Below the pieces are notes generated by a model that did not search any database, was not told where the DNA came from, and was given only the letters and a program-made list of their open reading frames with translations. Both the position numbers and the translations under genes were made by a program. Of a stretch of DNA of 64,000 nucleotides, positions 51,804-60,707 are shown in pieces. Position 1 is the first letter of the stretch. Each line of letters opens with the position of its first letter. This DNA comes from Geodermatophilus sp. DSM 45219 (GTDB lineage: Bacteria; Actinomycetota; Actinomycetes; Mycobacteriales; Geodermatophilaceae), in NCBI RefSeq assembly GCF_900104025.1, contig NZ_FNIQ01000002.1:62001-126000 (forward strand), in the 5' to 3' direction.

Positions 51804-52733
51804 ATGGGTGGTCGGTCGCCGGGGAACCAGCAGGTGGTGTCCCAGTCGGGTGACGTCACGATGACCACCGCGCAGGCCGGTTTCCTGCACGCGGCCTTCG
51901 TGCACGCGCCCATGGGCATGGCCGTCACGACGGTCGACGGCGTCCTGGTCGAGGTCAACCTGGCCCTCGGTCAGCTGCTGGGCCAGGAGCCCCGCCGTCT
52001 GCCCGGCCGGTCGCTGTTCGACCTGACGCACCCGGACGACGTCGACGGTGCGCGCCGGTCCTGCGACGCCCTGCAGGTCCACCGCAGCTCCCGCTGGCGC
52101 CACGAGTGCCGGTTCCTGCGCCTGGACGGCGGGCACGTGCCGGTGCAGGTCACGACGTCGTGGGTGGACGCCCGGGATGGCCAGCCGGACCACCTGGTCA
52201 TGGTCATCGAGGACATCGGGGACCGGAAGGCCGTCGAGGCGGGGTTGCGCCACCAGGCGGTGCACGACCCGCTGACCGGGCTGCCCAACCGGCTGCTGTT
52301 CCGTGACCGCCTGCAGCACGCGCTGGAACGGGGGCACCGGGAGGGCACCGAGACCTGCGTGCTCATGATCGACCTGGACGACTTCAAGGCGGTCAACGAC
52401 CGGTTCGGGCACCAGGTGGGCGACCAGGTGCTGGCCGCGTTCGCCGACCGGCTCACCGCTGCGCTGCGCGCCAGCGACACCGCGGCGCGCCTCGGCGGTG
52501 ACGAGTTCGCCGTCATCTGCGAGCGGAGCGCCCCGCACGACGCGGAGGCCCTCGTCGACCGGCTGCACGCGCTGCTGGAGCAGCCCCTGGACCTGGACGG
52601 CACGCCGGTGACGGTCCGCTGCTCCATCGGGCTGGGTCACGTGCGCGGCGGGATGGACCCGTCCGTGGGGGCGCAGCTGATCGGGGACGCCGACCGGCGG
52701 ATGTACGCCAACAAGCGCCGCCGCCGCGCCTGA
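51804..52733 (+). CDS. PAS-GGDEF diguanylate cyclase
   Basis: 309 residues. The PAS domain (about 30-140) ends in VMVIEDIGDRKAVEAGLRHQ. The GGDEF domain (about 150-305) has DPLTGLPNR, an intact GGDEF (231-235) and an RxxD inhibitory site (Arg222, Asp225) five residues before it. It should make cyclic di-GMP and be product-inhibited. No transmembrane segment is present, so the signal is cytoplasmic. A GTG/ATG start at 51804 (GGAGGGGC upstream) suits the family. Confidence 0.88.
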   Translation: MGGRSPGNQQVVSQSGDVTMTTAQAGFLHAAFVHAPMGMAVTTVDGVLVEVNLALGQLLGQEPRRLPGRSLFDLTHPDDVDGARRSCDALQVHRSSRWRHECRFLRLDGGHVPVQVTTSWVDARDGQPDHLVMVIEDIGDRKAVEAGLRHQAVHDPLTGLPNRLLFRDRLQHALERGHREGTETCVLMIDLDDFKAVNDRFGHQVGDQVLAAFADRLTAALRASDTAARLGGDEFAVICERSAPHDAEALVDRLHALLEQPLDLDGTPVTVRCSIGLGHVRGGMDPSVGAQLIGDADRRMYANKRRRRA

Positions 52734-52746
52734 CACCGGCCGCGAC

Positions 52747-52771
52747 GGACGCCTGGCGCCGGCCGGCGTCC
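52747..52771 (+). terminator. Hairpin after the GGDEF gene
   Basis: GGACGCC (52747-52753) pairs with GGCGTCC (52765-52771), with further GC pairing inside. It begins 14 bases after the stop. Confidence 0.65.
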
Positions 52772-52788
52772 CCGGACGGCTCAGGCGC

Positions 52789-52992
52789 TCAGGCCGGAGG
52801 AGGCGGGTCCCCGCCTCGCCGTCCCCGGTGGTGCGGAACGCGAAAGGCCTCCTCCAGCGCGGCCCGGTACTGCTCGGCCTCCTCCTCGGTGATCTCCCCG
52901 GTGGCGAGCACGGTGTCGATCGCGGGGAGGTGCGGCCCGCGAGCTGCGGCGCCGTGCCGTCCTGACCGCCCGCCCGGGACCCGAGGCGGTGA
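52789..52992 (-). pseudogene. Startless 3' gene fragment cut off by a palindromic repeat
   Basis: 67 open codons on the minus strand ending at 52789. The recognisable part reads LPAIDTVLATGEITEEEAEQ, then a helical continuation, an Arg/Gly stretch and Pro at the end; this resembles a short SHOCT-like C-terminal segment. No start codon exists before the upstream stop, which lies within the palindrome at 52988-53010. It looks like the end of a gene whose front has been replaced by the repeat. Confidence 0.35.
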
Positions 52993-53078
52993 TCAGCTGA
53001 GCTGATCACCGCAGGTCCTGGCTCGCCACTGGTCGTGAGCCAGGACCCTCGACAGTGAGCTCAGCTGATCATCGCAGG
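52988..53078. repeat. REP-like palindromic repeat cluster
   Basis: A perfect 23-bp palindrome (arms 52988-52998 and 53000-53010) is followed by an 11-bp inverted repeat (53014-53024 with 53037-53047). A second copy of the motif GCTGATCA-Y-CGCAGG then appears (53001-53015 and 53064-53078, one mismatch). This sits between the GGDEF and ANTAR genes and is unlike any other intergenic region in the window. Confidence 0.6.
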
Positions 53079-53097
53079 ACCGGGCGGGCCGCCCTGG

Positions 53098-53835
53098 TCA
53101 GCGGTCGCTGCCCTCGCCGGCGCTCAGCCGCTCGGGCTCGAGGCGTCGCTCGACCAGGTCGGCGGCGACGTCGTCGGCGGTCCGATCCGCGGCGTAGGCG
53201 TGGCCGCGCAGCAGCGCGAGGGCGTCCTCGGCGGGCACCTCGAGGGCGACCACGAGCATGCCCACGGCCCGCCACAGCCGGCCACGCCGCTGCGCGTCCG
53301 GGGTGTCCACCCAGTCGGGCGTCTCGGTCGGGGTCCACGCCGACCAGTCGGCCGCCGCGGCGAGGTGGTCGGCGACGAGCTCGGCGACGCACCGGGCGTC
53401 CAGGGCGTTGACGGCGGTCGCGCCACCGGGGTCGGCGCAGTAGAGGTCCATGCCGCCGACGCCCCGGAGCCGGCCGCGCAGCGAGAGGGCCAGCACGCTG
53501 CGCAGCGGCGTGCGGGTGACCAGCAGGTCGTGGAAGACCGGCCACCGGCGCGCCAGGAGCTCCTCGGTGGCGAACACCGGCAGCCCGGACTCCGCCGCGA
53601 GCAGGCACGGCCCGCTGCCGGCGGTGAACTGCAGCCGCTCGGCGGTGCTGGCGACGTCGCTGCTGGCCGCCAGCGGCGTCCGCAGCCCCGGCTCGCCGTG
53701 GATGCTCAGCCCGACCCCCTCGACCGGGAGCACCGCCGCGGCAGCGGTGGCCAGCCGCACGGCGAGCAGGTCGGGGTCGTCGGGACCGCTGCAGCGGCTG
53801 TCCAGCGCCTCGGCGAAGCGGATGGCGATGTCCAC
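53098..53835 (-). CDS. GAF-ANTAR domain regulator
   Basis: 245 residues from a GTG at 53833-53835. The GAF domain (about 20-165) carries AGSGPCLLAAESGLPVFATEELLARRWPVF (quoted as the conserved block). The C-terminal ANTAR-type RNA-binding helices (about 180-235) include RRGRLWRAVGMLVVALEVPAEDALALL. ANTAR proteins prevent transcription termination by binding dual-hairpin RNA. The signal bound by GAF is unknown. It lies 122 bases after the GAF-SpoIIE gene in the same direction, so one unit is possible. Confidence 0.8.
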   Translation of the reverse strand: MDIAIRFAEALDSRCSGPDDPDLLAVRLATAAAAVLPVEGVGLSIHGEPGLRTPLAASSDVASTAERLQFTAGSGPCLLAAESGLPVFATEELLARRWPVFHDLLVTRTPLRSVLALSLRGRLRGVGGMDLYCADPGGATAVNALDARCVAELVADHLAAAADWSAWTPTETPDWVDTPDAQRRGRLWRAVGMLVVALEVPAEDALALLRGHAYAADRTADDVAADLVERRLEPERLSAGEGSDR

Positions 53836-53957
53836 GGGGTGCCTCTCGACGTCCCGCGGTGCGGACGGGCGACCGCGAGCGGGCTCGGAGGGGACCTGCC
53901 CGCGCCGCTCCGCCCGAAACCCGCCGGCCGCCGCGGTGGGTCCGGGAGCGGCGCGGC

Positions 53958-55859
53958 TCAGCCGCCGGCCGTGCGGTCCGGCCGGTCCTGCGGGTGGGCG
54001 CGCACGGCGATGAGCGCGACGTCGTCGGCGGCTCCGTCCGGTGGGAGCAGCCGGGCGAGCAGGTGGTCGCACAGCTCGTCCAGGGACAGGCCGGCCGCGT
54101 CCCGCAGTGCGCTCGTCAGGGCGGCGAGGCCGGCGTCCAGGTCGCGGTCCCGCCGTTCGATGAGCCCGTCGGTGAACAGCAGCAGCGTGCCGGACGCCGG
54201 CAGGACGACGTCGTGCTCCGGGCGGTCCCGGTCGTGGCCGACGCCGAGGGGGAGGCCGGGCGCCCCGGTCAGGGACCGCACCTCCCCGCCGGCGGTGAGC
54301 AGCACCGGCGGCGGGTGCCCGGCGCTGGCCCAGCGCACGCGGTGGGTGCGGGCGGGCCGGCCGGGATCGGCGTGCCCGACCTGCGCGACGAGGGCGGTGG
54401 CGAACACCTGCCGGTCCATGGTGTGCACGGCGTCGTCGACCAGGCGCAGGACGGCCGCCGGGCCGTTGCTGCCGTCGTGACCGGCCATCCGGACCATGGT
54501 GCGCAGGCGGCCCATGGTGGCGGCGGCGCGGACGTCGTGGCCGGCCACGTCGCCGATGACCAGGTTCGTGGTGCCGCTGCCGTCGACGTAGGCGTCGTAC
54601 CAGTCACCGCCGACCAGCTGGCTGGGGCCGGCCGGCCGGTAGCGGGCGGCGAGCTGGAGGGAGTCGGGCTGGGGGAGCGCCTCGGGGAGCAGGGCCTGCT
54701 GCAGGTGCAGGGAGACGGTGCGCTGCCGGGCGTGCGCGAGCGCGTTGTCCAGGGCCAGCGCGGCGCGGTCGGCGATCGCCTCCACCAGGACCAGGTCCTC
54801 GGCGTCGTAGGGCGTCGCCCCCAGCAGCCGGACGACGGTGAGGACGGCGATCAGCTCGCCCCGCGCGCGGAGCGGCACGGTGATGCTGCTGTCCCCGCCG
54901 GTCTGCTCCACCACGAGCCGCCGCTCGGGGGTGAGCTCCGGTTGGGCCGAGAGGGAGCGCACGATCTGCGACCTGCCGGTCAGCGCGACCTGGCCGGGAC
55001 CGTCGCCGCTGCCGGCGTGCCGGTCCACGGACCTGACGGCCGTGTCCAGACGGCCCTGCAGCGCAGGGTCGCGGTGCAGCGTCACGGCCGGGACCAGGAC
55101 GCCGCCGCGGCCGACGGTGTGGATGTGCGTGTAGTCGCCCAGCGCCGGGACCGCCAGGTGGGCGATCGCGGCCCAGACGGCGTCCAGCTCCAGCCCGGCC
55201 GTGAGCAGCTCGCCGATCCGGGCGAAGAACCGGGCCCGCTCCCGCTCCTGCCGGGCCACCTGCAGCGCGTCGTCGGCGCGGACGACGGCGGCGCGCAGGG
55301 CGACCTCGCGGCTGGCGACCGCCGCCAGGTCCTCCAGGATCCGCACGTCGTCCTCGCTCCAGACGTGCACCTCGGTGTCGACCACGCACAGGGTGCCCAT
55401 CACCTGGTCGTCGGGGGTGCGCACCGGGAAGCCGGCCCACGCCACCACGCCCATCGACCCGATGGACGGGTTGTGCCGGGTGCGCTCGTCGGTCCGCACG
55501 TCGCTGAGCACCAGCGGCTCCCCGCGGTCGACGACGTACTGGCAGAACGACTCCTGCAGCGTGTTCTGGCGGGGGCCGCCCTCGGCGATGCCCAGGCGGC
55601 TCTTCCAGAACGACCGCTCGTCGTCGACGACGGTGAGGAACGCGAACGGCGTCCCGAGCAGCCGGCGGGCGAGCCCGGTCAGCCGGTCGAAGGACTCCTC
55701 GGCCGCCGTGTCCAGCAGGCCCGTGGCGCGCACGGCGTCGAGCCGCTGCCGCGAGTGCGCTCCGTGGCCGGTGCCGGGGGTCCCGTCGTTGCGCAGTGTC
55801 CGTCCTCCCGACGCGTGGCCGTGGACCCGAGGTCGCCGGCGCAGCCTGTGCCGCCTCAC
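53958..55859 (-). CDS. Multi-GAF SpoIIE-type phosphatase
   Basis: 633 residues. The N-terminal GAF (about 45-190) has FLTVVDDERSFWKSRLG and NTLQESFCQYVVDRGEPLV. A second GAF (about 210-390) follows, then a PP2C/SpoIIE domain (about 400-630) with VGGDWYDAYVD, GDVAGHDVRAAATMGRLR and LLLFTDGLIERRD. The metal-binding Asp/Gly positions are intact. It should dephosphorylate STAS-type antagonists in response to small-molecule or redox signals. GTG start at the very 5' end is assumed. Confidence 0.88.
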   Translation of the reverse strand: MRRHRLRRRPRVHGHASGGRTLRNDGTPGTGHGAHSRQRLDAVRATGLLDTAAEESFDRLTGLARRLLGTPFAFLTVVDDERSFWKSRLGIAEGGPRQNTLQESFCQYVVDRGEPLVLSDVRTDERTRHNPSIGSMGVVAWAGFPVRTPDDQVMGTLCVVDTEVHVWSEDDVRILEDLAAVASREVALRAAVVRADDALQVARQERERARFFARIGELLTAGLELDAVWAAIAHLAVPALGDYTHIHTVGRGGVLVPAVTLHRDPALQGRLDTAVRSVDRHAGSGDGPGQVALTGRSQIVRSLSAQPELTPERRLVVEQTGGDSSITVPLRARGELIAVLTVVRLLGATPYDAEDLVLVEAIADRAALALDNALAHARQRTVSLHLQQALLPEALPQPDSLQLAARYRPAGPSQLVGGDWYDAYVDGSGTTNLVIGDVAGHDVRAAATMGRLRTMVRMAGHDGSNGPAAVLRLVDDAVHTMDRQVFATALVAQVGHADPGRPARTHRVRWASAGHPPPVLLTAGGEVRSLTGAPGLPLGVGHDRDRPEHDVVLPASGTLLLFTDGLIERRDRDLDAGLAALTSALRDAAGLSLDELCDHLLARLLPPDGAADDVALIAVRAHPQDRPDRTAGG

Positions 55860-55917
55860 GGTAACGCCGTTCCGGCGCGTGCAGACGGTGCGCGTCAGGG
55901 TGCGGGCGGGGAGGCGG

Positions 55918-56094
55918 TCACTGCGTGGGCGGGGGGACCGGCTCCTCCAGCCGGTCCCAGCTGTGGTGGCTGAACACGGTCTTGCTGCCGGCGGCGTCGT
56001 ACACGACGAGGTGACCCGTGGCGGTGAAGCTGAAGCGGGCGTCGTCGCCGTAGCGGATCACTTCACCGTCGGATCGGTGCAGGTCGAAGGCCAT
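55918..56094 (-). CDS. Small conserved-looking protein (58 aa)
   Basis: ATG at 56092-56094, stop at 55918-55920. The product is mainly beta-prone: an amphipathic start (MAFDLHRSDGEVIRYGDD), then FSFTATGHLVVYD and a Trp-containing end (SHHSWDRLEEP). The pattern resembles a small beta-sheet domain and the composition is coding-like. It is the last gene of the leftward BCCT-flavin reductase run, 43 bases after the lipoprotein stop. No family was recognised and there is no clear ribosome site. Confidence 0.55.
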   Translation of the reverse strand: MAFDLHRSDGEVIRYGDDARFSFTATGHLVVYDAAGSKTVFSHHSWDRLEEPVPPPTQ

Positions 56095-56137
56095 CCCCGA
56101 AGCGTGGCACGAGGAGCGGTCCGCGGCGGCCCGCGGC

Positions 56138-56278
56138 TCAGCCGACCCGGTACCCGGCGTCGTCCACCGCGGCGGCGGTCTCCTCGGCCGCGCCGCCCCC
56201 GCAGGCGGGGAGGGCGAGGGCGGCGACCAGGGGCCGGAGCAGTCGGGATCGGTGGGAGCGGGACGAGGGCGCGCTCAC
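56138..56278 (-). CDS. Tiny lipoprotein-like peptide (46 aa)
   Basis: GTG at 56276-56278 overlapping the stop of the RibBA-like gene (GTGA). The product has a basic N-terminus, a hydrophobic stretch ending LALPAC (Cys26, lipobox-like), then a short Gly/Ala/Glu tail. It could be an exported lipopeptide or regulatory small protein. Being in the overlapped operon supports that it is translated. No homologue recognised. Confidence 0.45.
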   Translation of the reverse strand: MSAPSSRSHRSRLLRPLVAALALPACGGGAAEETAAAVDDAGYRVG

Positions 56279-57468
56279 CCGGACCGGTCGGCCGCCTCCA
56301 CCGGCCGGTGCCACGACGCCGTCGCACCGCACGCGTCCGGACGGCCGCGCACCGACCGCCGGCTGCGGACACCGAGGTCGCGCAGGATCTGCCCGCCGAC
56401 GCCGTCGTCGGGCCGCGCCGCGGCGCACGACGGGTCGTCCGCGCCCCGGTGCGGACGGGGGAGGACCCCGCGGGGGAGTCCGGCTCCCGGCTCGCCCCGG
56501 ACGTAGACGACGACCCCGCGGCCGGCCTCGGCGATCCCGGCCAGCGCCGCCTGCAGCCGACCGCCGCAGCCGCACCGGGCCGAGCCGAGGACGTCGCCCG
56601 CGAGGCACTCGTGGTGGACGTGCACCGGGACGTCGTCGCCGTCGCCGATCTCCCCGTGGACGAGCGCCAGGTGCTCCCGGCCGTCGAGGCGGCCGCGGTA
56701 GCCCACGGCGGTGAACCGGCCGGCGCCCAGGGGCAGCGAGGTCTCCGCGCCCCGCTCGACGAGCGTCTCGACCTGCGTGCGGTGGGCCACCAGGTCGCCG
56801 ACGCCGACGAGCGCCAGGCCGTGCTCACGGGCGAAGGCGGCGAGCTCGGCGCCGCTGGCCGTCCTCCGCGGGTCGGCCGGGCTGACCAGGTCGCAGAGGG
56901 CACCGGCCGGGTGCAGCCCGGCGAGGACGGCGAGGTCCACCGCCGCCTCCGCCCGGCCCCGGCGGGCCAGCACACCCCCGGGCCGCGCGCGCAGGGGGAC
57001 GACGTGTCCCGGCCGCACCAGGTCGGCGGCGTCGGTGTCCGGCGCGGCCAGCAGCCGGATCGTCCGGGCCCGGTCCGCGGCCGAGATGCCGGTGCCGACC
57101 CCGTCGCGGGCGTCGACAGCCACGCACTGCGCCGCGGCGGGGCGGTCCCCGTCGCGGCCGGCCAGCAGCGGCAGGTCGAGCCGGTCGGCGTCGTCCCCTG
57201 TCACGGCCACGCAGAGGAAGCCGGAGGTGTGCCGGACGACGAACGCGACCGCCTCCGGGGTGGCCAGGCCCGCGGCGAGGACGAGGGCGCCGCCGTCCTC
57301 GTCGTCGACCAGCGCGACCGGCCGGCCGGCCGCGAGGTCGGCCAGCGCCGCCCGGACCCGCTCGCCGCCGGCCGGCGCCGGCCACGGGGTCGCGTGCCGC
57401 AGCGCGGCCACCGTCGCGTCGCGGCGGCGGGCCGGCAGGACGGCGGCCGCGTGCGGCTCGGCGGTCAC
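56275..57468 (-). CDS. Degenerate RibB-RibA (DHBP synthase / GTP cyclohydrolase II) paralogue
   Basis: 397 residues. The RibB half (about 36-230) keeps [19 protein letters not shown] and [14 protein letters not shown], but the catalytic RENEGD block after VDDED is lost and three residues shorter. The RibA half keeps the zinc cysteines Cys288, Cys299 and Cys301, but the usual RGHEGRGIGL is replaced by [11 protein letters not shown] and the C-terminal GTP-handling part is shortened. Riboflavin-pathway activity is therefore unlikely. It overlaps the ALDH stop (GTGA) inside a flavin-reductase operon, so a flavin- or nucleotide-binding role is possible. Confidence 0.75.
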   Translation of the reverse strand: MTAEPHAAAVLPARRRDATVAALRHATPWPAPAGGERVRAALADLAAGRPVALVDDEDGGALVLAAGLATPEAVAFVVRHTSGFLCVAVTGDDADRLDLPLLAGRDGDRPAAAQCVAVDARDGVGTGISAADRARTIRLLAAPDTDAADLVRPGHVVPLRARPGGVLARRGRAEAAVDLAVLAGLHPAGALCDLVSPADPRRTASGAELAAFAREHGLALVGVGDLVAHRTQVETLVERGAETSLPLGAGRFTAVGYRGRLDGREHLALVHGEIGDGDDVPVHVHHECLAGDVLGSARCGCGGRLQAALAGIAEAGRGVVVYVRGEPGAGLPRGVLPRPHRGADDPSCAAARPDDGVGGQILRDLGVRSRRSVRGRPDACGATASWHRPVEAADRSG

Positions 57469-58928
57469 AGGGCCACCCCGGAGAGGACCAGGACCCGCGG
57501 TTCGGTGTAGTCCTCCATGGCCGAGCGCACGCCCTCGCGTCCGATGCCGGACTCCTTCACCCCGCCGTAGGGCATCTGCTCGGCGCGGAAGGTGGGCACG
57601 TCGCCGACCACCACGCCGCCGACCTCCAGCTCCCGGTGGGCACGGAAGGCCACGGCGATGTCGCGGGTGAACACGCCGGCCTGCAGGCCGAACCGGGAGT
57701 CGTCGACGCGGGCGAGGCCGTCGTCCACGCCGTCGACGGGGGTGACCGCCAGCACCGGGCCGAAGACCTCCTGGCAGGACACCGCCGACCCCGGCGCGAC
57801 GTCGGCGAGGACGGTCGGCGTCACGACGCTGCCGGTCCGGGAGCCGCCGACCAGCACCCGGGCGCCCTCGCGCACGGCCTCCTCGACCCACGACGCGACC
57901 CGGTGCGCGGCGGCCTCGTCGATGAGCGGGCCGACGTCGGTGGCCTCGTCCCACGGGTCGCCGACCGCCAGCTCGCCGACGGCCGCCACGAGCAGCTCGA
58001 CGAACCGCGGGTACAGCGCCCGGTCGACGAACACCCGCTGCACCGCGATGCAGGACTGCCCGCCCTGGTAGTTGGCGCACAGGGCCACCCGCCGCGCGGC
58101 GAGGGCCAGGTCGGCCTCGCCCGCCCAGTCGGGGCAGACCAGCACCGCGGCGTTGCCGCCGAGCTCCAGCGCGACGTGCTTGCGGGGCACGGCGTCGCGG
58201 ATGCGCCAGCCCACCGGCCCCGACCCGGTGAAGGACACGACCGGGAGCCGGGGGTCGGCGACGAGCCGGGCGGCCTCCTCGTTCGGGACGGTGACGACCG
58301 CGAAGGCCCCCGCCGGCAGGTCGCACTCGGCGACGAGCTCGGCGAGCAGCAGCGCGCTCAGCGGCGTCTTCGGCGCCGGCTTGAGGACGACGGGGGCGCC
58401 GACCGCCAGCGCGGGCGCGACCTTGTGCGCCACCAGGTTCAGCGGGAAGTTGAACGGGGTGATGCCCAGCACCGGCCCGCGGGGGGCGCGGCGGACCAGG
58501 GCGAGGCGTCCGGTCGAGCCGGGGTCGGTGTCCAGCCGCTGCAGCTCACCGGACCAGCGCAGCGCCTCCTCGGCGGCCCACCGGAAGGTCACGGCCGCCC
58601 GCTCCACCTCGGCGCGGGCCCACCGGATCGGCTTGCCGCTCTCGCGGGTGATCGTGGCGGCGAACTCGTCGAGGCGCTCGAGCAGGCGGGTGGCGACGTG
58701 CCGGAGGGCGTCGGCACGCCGGTGCGCGGGCAGCGCGGCGAGCTCCCGGCGCACCGCCCACGCCGCGGCCACGGCCCGTTCGACGTCGTCCGGGCCGGTG
58801 TGCGAGACGGTGGCGACCACCTCGCCGGTCCAGGGGTCGTGCACCGGGAACGGGTCGACCCCGCCGACCGGCTCGCCGCACACCCACGAGCCGGGGGTCA
58901 CCGCGGTCACCTCGGCCTGCGCGGTCAC
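57465..58928 (-). CDS. Aldehyde dehydrogenase, GapN/PhnY-like
   Basis: 487 residues from the GTG at 58926-58928, which is eight bases after AGGAG; the GTG at 58937 is too close to that site. [31 protein letters not shown] and catalytic Cys in [12 protein letters not shown] are present, with [16 protein letters not shown] near the end. The group includes non-phosphorylating glyceraldehyde-3-phosphate and phosphonoacetaldehyde dehydrogenases. It is in the same run as GntR and flavin reductase genes, so it probably oxidises an aldehyde from a flavin-dependent oxidation. Confidence 0.85.
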   Translation of the reverse strand: MTAQAEVTAVTPGSWVCGEPVGGVDPFPVHDPWTGEVVATVSHTGPDDVERAVAAAWAVRRELAALPAHRRADALRHVATRLLERLDEFAATITRESGKPIRWARAEVERAAVTFRWAAEEALRWSGELQRLDTDPGSTGRLALVRRAPRGPVLGITPFNFPLNLVAHKVAPALAVGAPVVLKPAPKTPLSALLLAELVAECDLPAGAFAVVTVPNEEAARLVADPRLPVVSFTGSGPVGWRIRDAVPRKHVALELGGNAAVLVCPDWAGEADLALAARRVALCANYQGGQSCIAVQRVFVDRALYPRFVELLVAAVGELAVGDPWDEATDVGPLIDEAAAHRVASWVEEAVREGARVLVGGSRTGSVVTPTVLADVAPGSAVSCQEVFGPVLAVTPVDGVDDGLARVDDSRFGLQAGVFTRDIAVAFRAHRELEVGGVVVGDVPTFRAEQMPYGGVKESGIGREGVRSAMEDYTEPRVLVLSGVAL

Positions 58929-59006
58929 GGCGCCCACTCCTGCGGGGCGCCGGCGGGGCGGGGGTCGTGCATGTCTGTCTCCTCCTGGAGGGGGTGCGGG
59001 GACGGC

Positions 59007-59681
59007 TCAGCGGGGGAGCGGCAGGCGGGCGAGCACGGCCTGCCGGCTGGCGCGGACGTGCTCGCGCATGACCCGCTCCGCGCTGTCGCCGTCCTTGGCG
59101 GCGATCAGCTCGACCACCCGGTGGTGCTCCTGGTCGGACTGGGCCGGCCGGCCGGGCTGGCTGAGGGAGGTGGTGACCAGCCGCGGGTAGGCGAGCTGGT
59201 TCATGAGGGTGCGGTAGTGCGCCTCGAGCTTGCGGTTGTCCGAGCCGACGATGAGCAGGTCGTGGAACTCCTGCACCAGCTCGGCGTAGCGGGCGGTGTC
59301 GTCCCGCTGGACCGCGGCGTCGGCCTCGCGGAGGTTCTCCTCCAGCCGGTCGAGCTCCGGGACGCGGCCGCGCTGCGCCAGCAGCCGCGCGGCCGCGCCC
59401 TCGAGCAGTTCCTTCATCTCGAACAGCTCGGTGATCTCGCGGCGCGAGGGGGTGGTGACGAAGGTGCCCACCCGCGGGCGGATCTCGACCAGGCCTTCGG
59501 TCTGCAGCTGCTTGAACGCCTCGCGGACGGGGGTGCGGCTGACGCCGAACTCCTCGGCCAGCGCGAGCTCGGAGAGGTTGACGTCGGGCGGGAGGTCCCC
59601 GCTGATGATGCGGCGGCGCATCTCGGCGATGACCCGGGCCTGGATGCTCCCGTTGCCCGCCCCGTCCATGACCTGGCTCAT
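59007..59681 (-). CDS. GntR-family (FadR/FCD subgroup) regulator
   Basis: 224 residues. The winged HTH (about 10-75) reads NLSELALAEEFGVSRTPVREAFKQL. The FCD effector domain (about 90-215) has metal-binding-type His residues in FHDLLIVGSDN and HYRTLMNQLAY and a HHRVVELI block. It sits inside the operon and likely represses it; a TGGTATGCCA motif at the BCCT promoter is a candidate operator. Confidence 0.9.
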   Translation of the reverse strand: MSQVMDGAGNGSIQARVIAEMRRRIISGDLPPDVNLSELALAEEFGVSRTPVREAFKQLQTEGLVEIRPRVGTFVTTPSRREITELFEMKELLEGAAARLLAQRGRVPELDRLEENLREADAAVQRDDTARYAELVQEFHDLLIVGSDNRKLEAHYRTLMNQLAYPRLVTTSLSQPGRPAQSDQEHHRVVELIAAKDGDSAERVMREHVRASRQAVLARLPLPR

Positions 59682-59711
59682 CTGTCTCCCCCCGTCGGTG
59701 GACCGGCCGCG

Positions 59712-60215
59712 TCAGGCCAGCTCGGTCAGCTCGCCGCCGTCGAAGAACCGGCCGGCGCTGTAGATCATCGGTGGGGTGTCGGTGACCCGGGCGTCCACCA
59801 CGCGGCAGATGAACACCGTGTGCGTGCTCGCCTGCAGCCGCTCGCGGATCTCCACCTCCATCTGCGCGCTGCTGCGCGCCAGCAGCGGGCTGCCGAAGGG
59901 GCCCGGCGCCCAGTCCAGGCCGGCGAACTTGTCCGGGGACTTGCCCGCGAACCGGGTGACGACGTCGAGCTGGTCGGTGGAGAGGATGTTGACCGCCAGG
60001 TGACCGGCCCGGAACAGGCAGTCGTGGGTGCCCGACGTGCGCTGCACGCACACCATCACCGTCGGCGGCTCCAGCGAGACGCTGGCGAACGCGTTCACCG
60101 CCAGGCCCCGGGGGACCCCGCCGTCCATCGTGGTCACCACGGTGACGCCGGTGACGAAGCGCCGGTTGACCTGCTTGACCAGGTCGCTGTCGAGGGTGCT
60201 GGTCGGAGTGGTCAC
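59712..60215 (-). CDS. Flavin reductase (HpaC-like, short-chain FMN reductase domain)
   Basis: 167 residues from a GTG behind AGGAGGT. Family features: VNRRFVTGVTVVTTMDG, GLAVNAFASVSLEPPTVMVCVQ and FRAGHLAVNIL. Such proteins supply reduced FMN or FAD to a two-component flavin monooxygenase. No monooxygenase is in the window; it could lie beyond the right edge. It is 28 bases after the NTF2-like gene stop. Confidence 0.88.
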   Translation of the reverse strand: MTTPTSTLDSDLVKQVNRRFVTGVTVVTTMDGGVPRGLAVNAFASVSLEPPTVMVCVQRTSGTHDCLFRAGHLAVNILSTDQLDVVTRFAGKSPDKFAGLDWAPGPFGSPLLARSSAQMEVEIRERLQASTHTVFICRVVDARVTDTPPMIYSAGRFFDGGELTELA

Positions 60216-60243
60216 GAGACCTCCTGTGCCGGTGGGCGGGACC

Positions 60244-60675
60244 TCATCGGTCCTGCCCGACGCTGATGATGCCGAGCGCGGTGAGCAGGGCGCGGGGGTC
60301 CCAGGTGACCTGCTCCTCGACGATCCGGTCCCCCTCGAAGCGGGCGAAGGTCGCCCCGCCGACCTCGACCTGCCGGTGCGTGGGCGGCACGCCGAGGAAC
60401 GGGCCGTCGTGCCGGCCGGTGGTGTGCCAGCGCACCGCGGCGCGGTCGCCCTCGACGACGACCTCGTCGATCGTCGTCACCAGGTCGGGGAAGGCCTGGC
60501 GGGTGGTGACGATCGAGGCCTTGAAGGTGGCGAGGTCCTGACCGGCGTCGCTCCCACCGCCGTGGCGCCGGTAGTCCGGGCTCAGCAGCGTGTCCAGCGC
60601 GTCGACGTCGCCGTGGTCCCAGGCGGCGGCCCAGGTCTCGGTGATCGCCTTCCGGCGGGCGTCGGGGTCGCTCAC
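60244..60675 (-). CDS. SnoaL/NTF2-like ester cyclase-family protein
   Basis: 143 residues from a GTG behind GCAGAGGAGGA. The cone-shaped NTF2 fold is indicated by DHGDVDALDTLLSPDYRRHG, VVVEGDRAAVRWHTTGRHDGPF and FARFEGDRIVEEQVTWD. SnoaL-like proteins isomerise or hydrolyse polar ring compounds or act as dehydratases. It lies in the BCCT-flavin reductase run. Precise reaction unknown. Confidence 0.8.
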   Translation of the reverse strand: MSDPDARRKAITETWAAAWDHGDVDALDTLLSPDYRRHGGGSDAGQDLATFKASIVTTRQAFPDLVTTIDEVVVEGDRAAVRWHTTGRHDGPFLGVPPTHRQVEVGGATFARFEGDRIVEEQVTWDPRALLTALGIISVGQDR

Positions 60676-60707
60676 GGTGTCCTCCTCTGCTCGGGTCCTG
60701 CGGTGGG

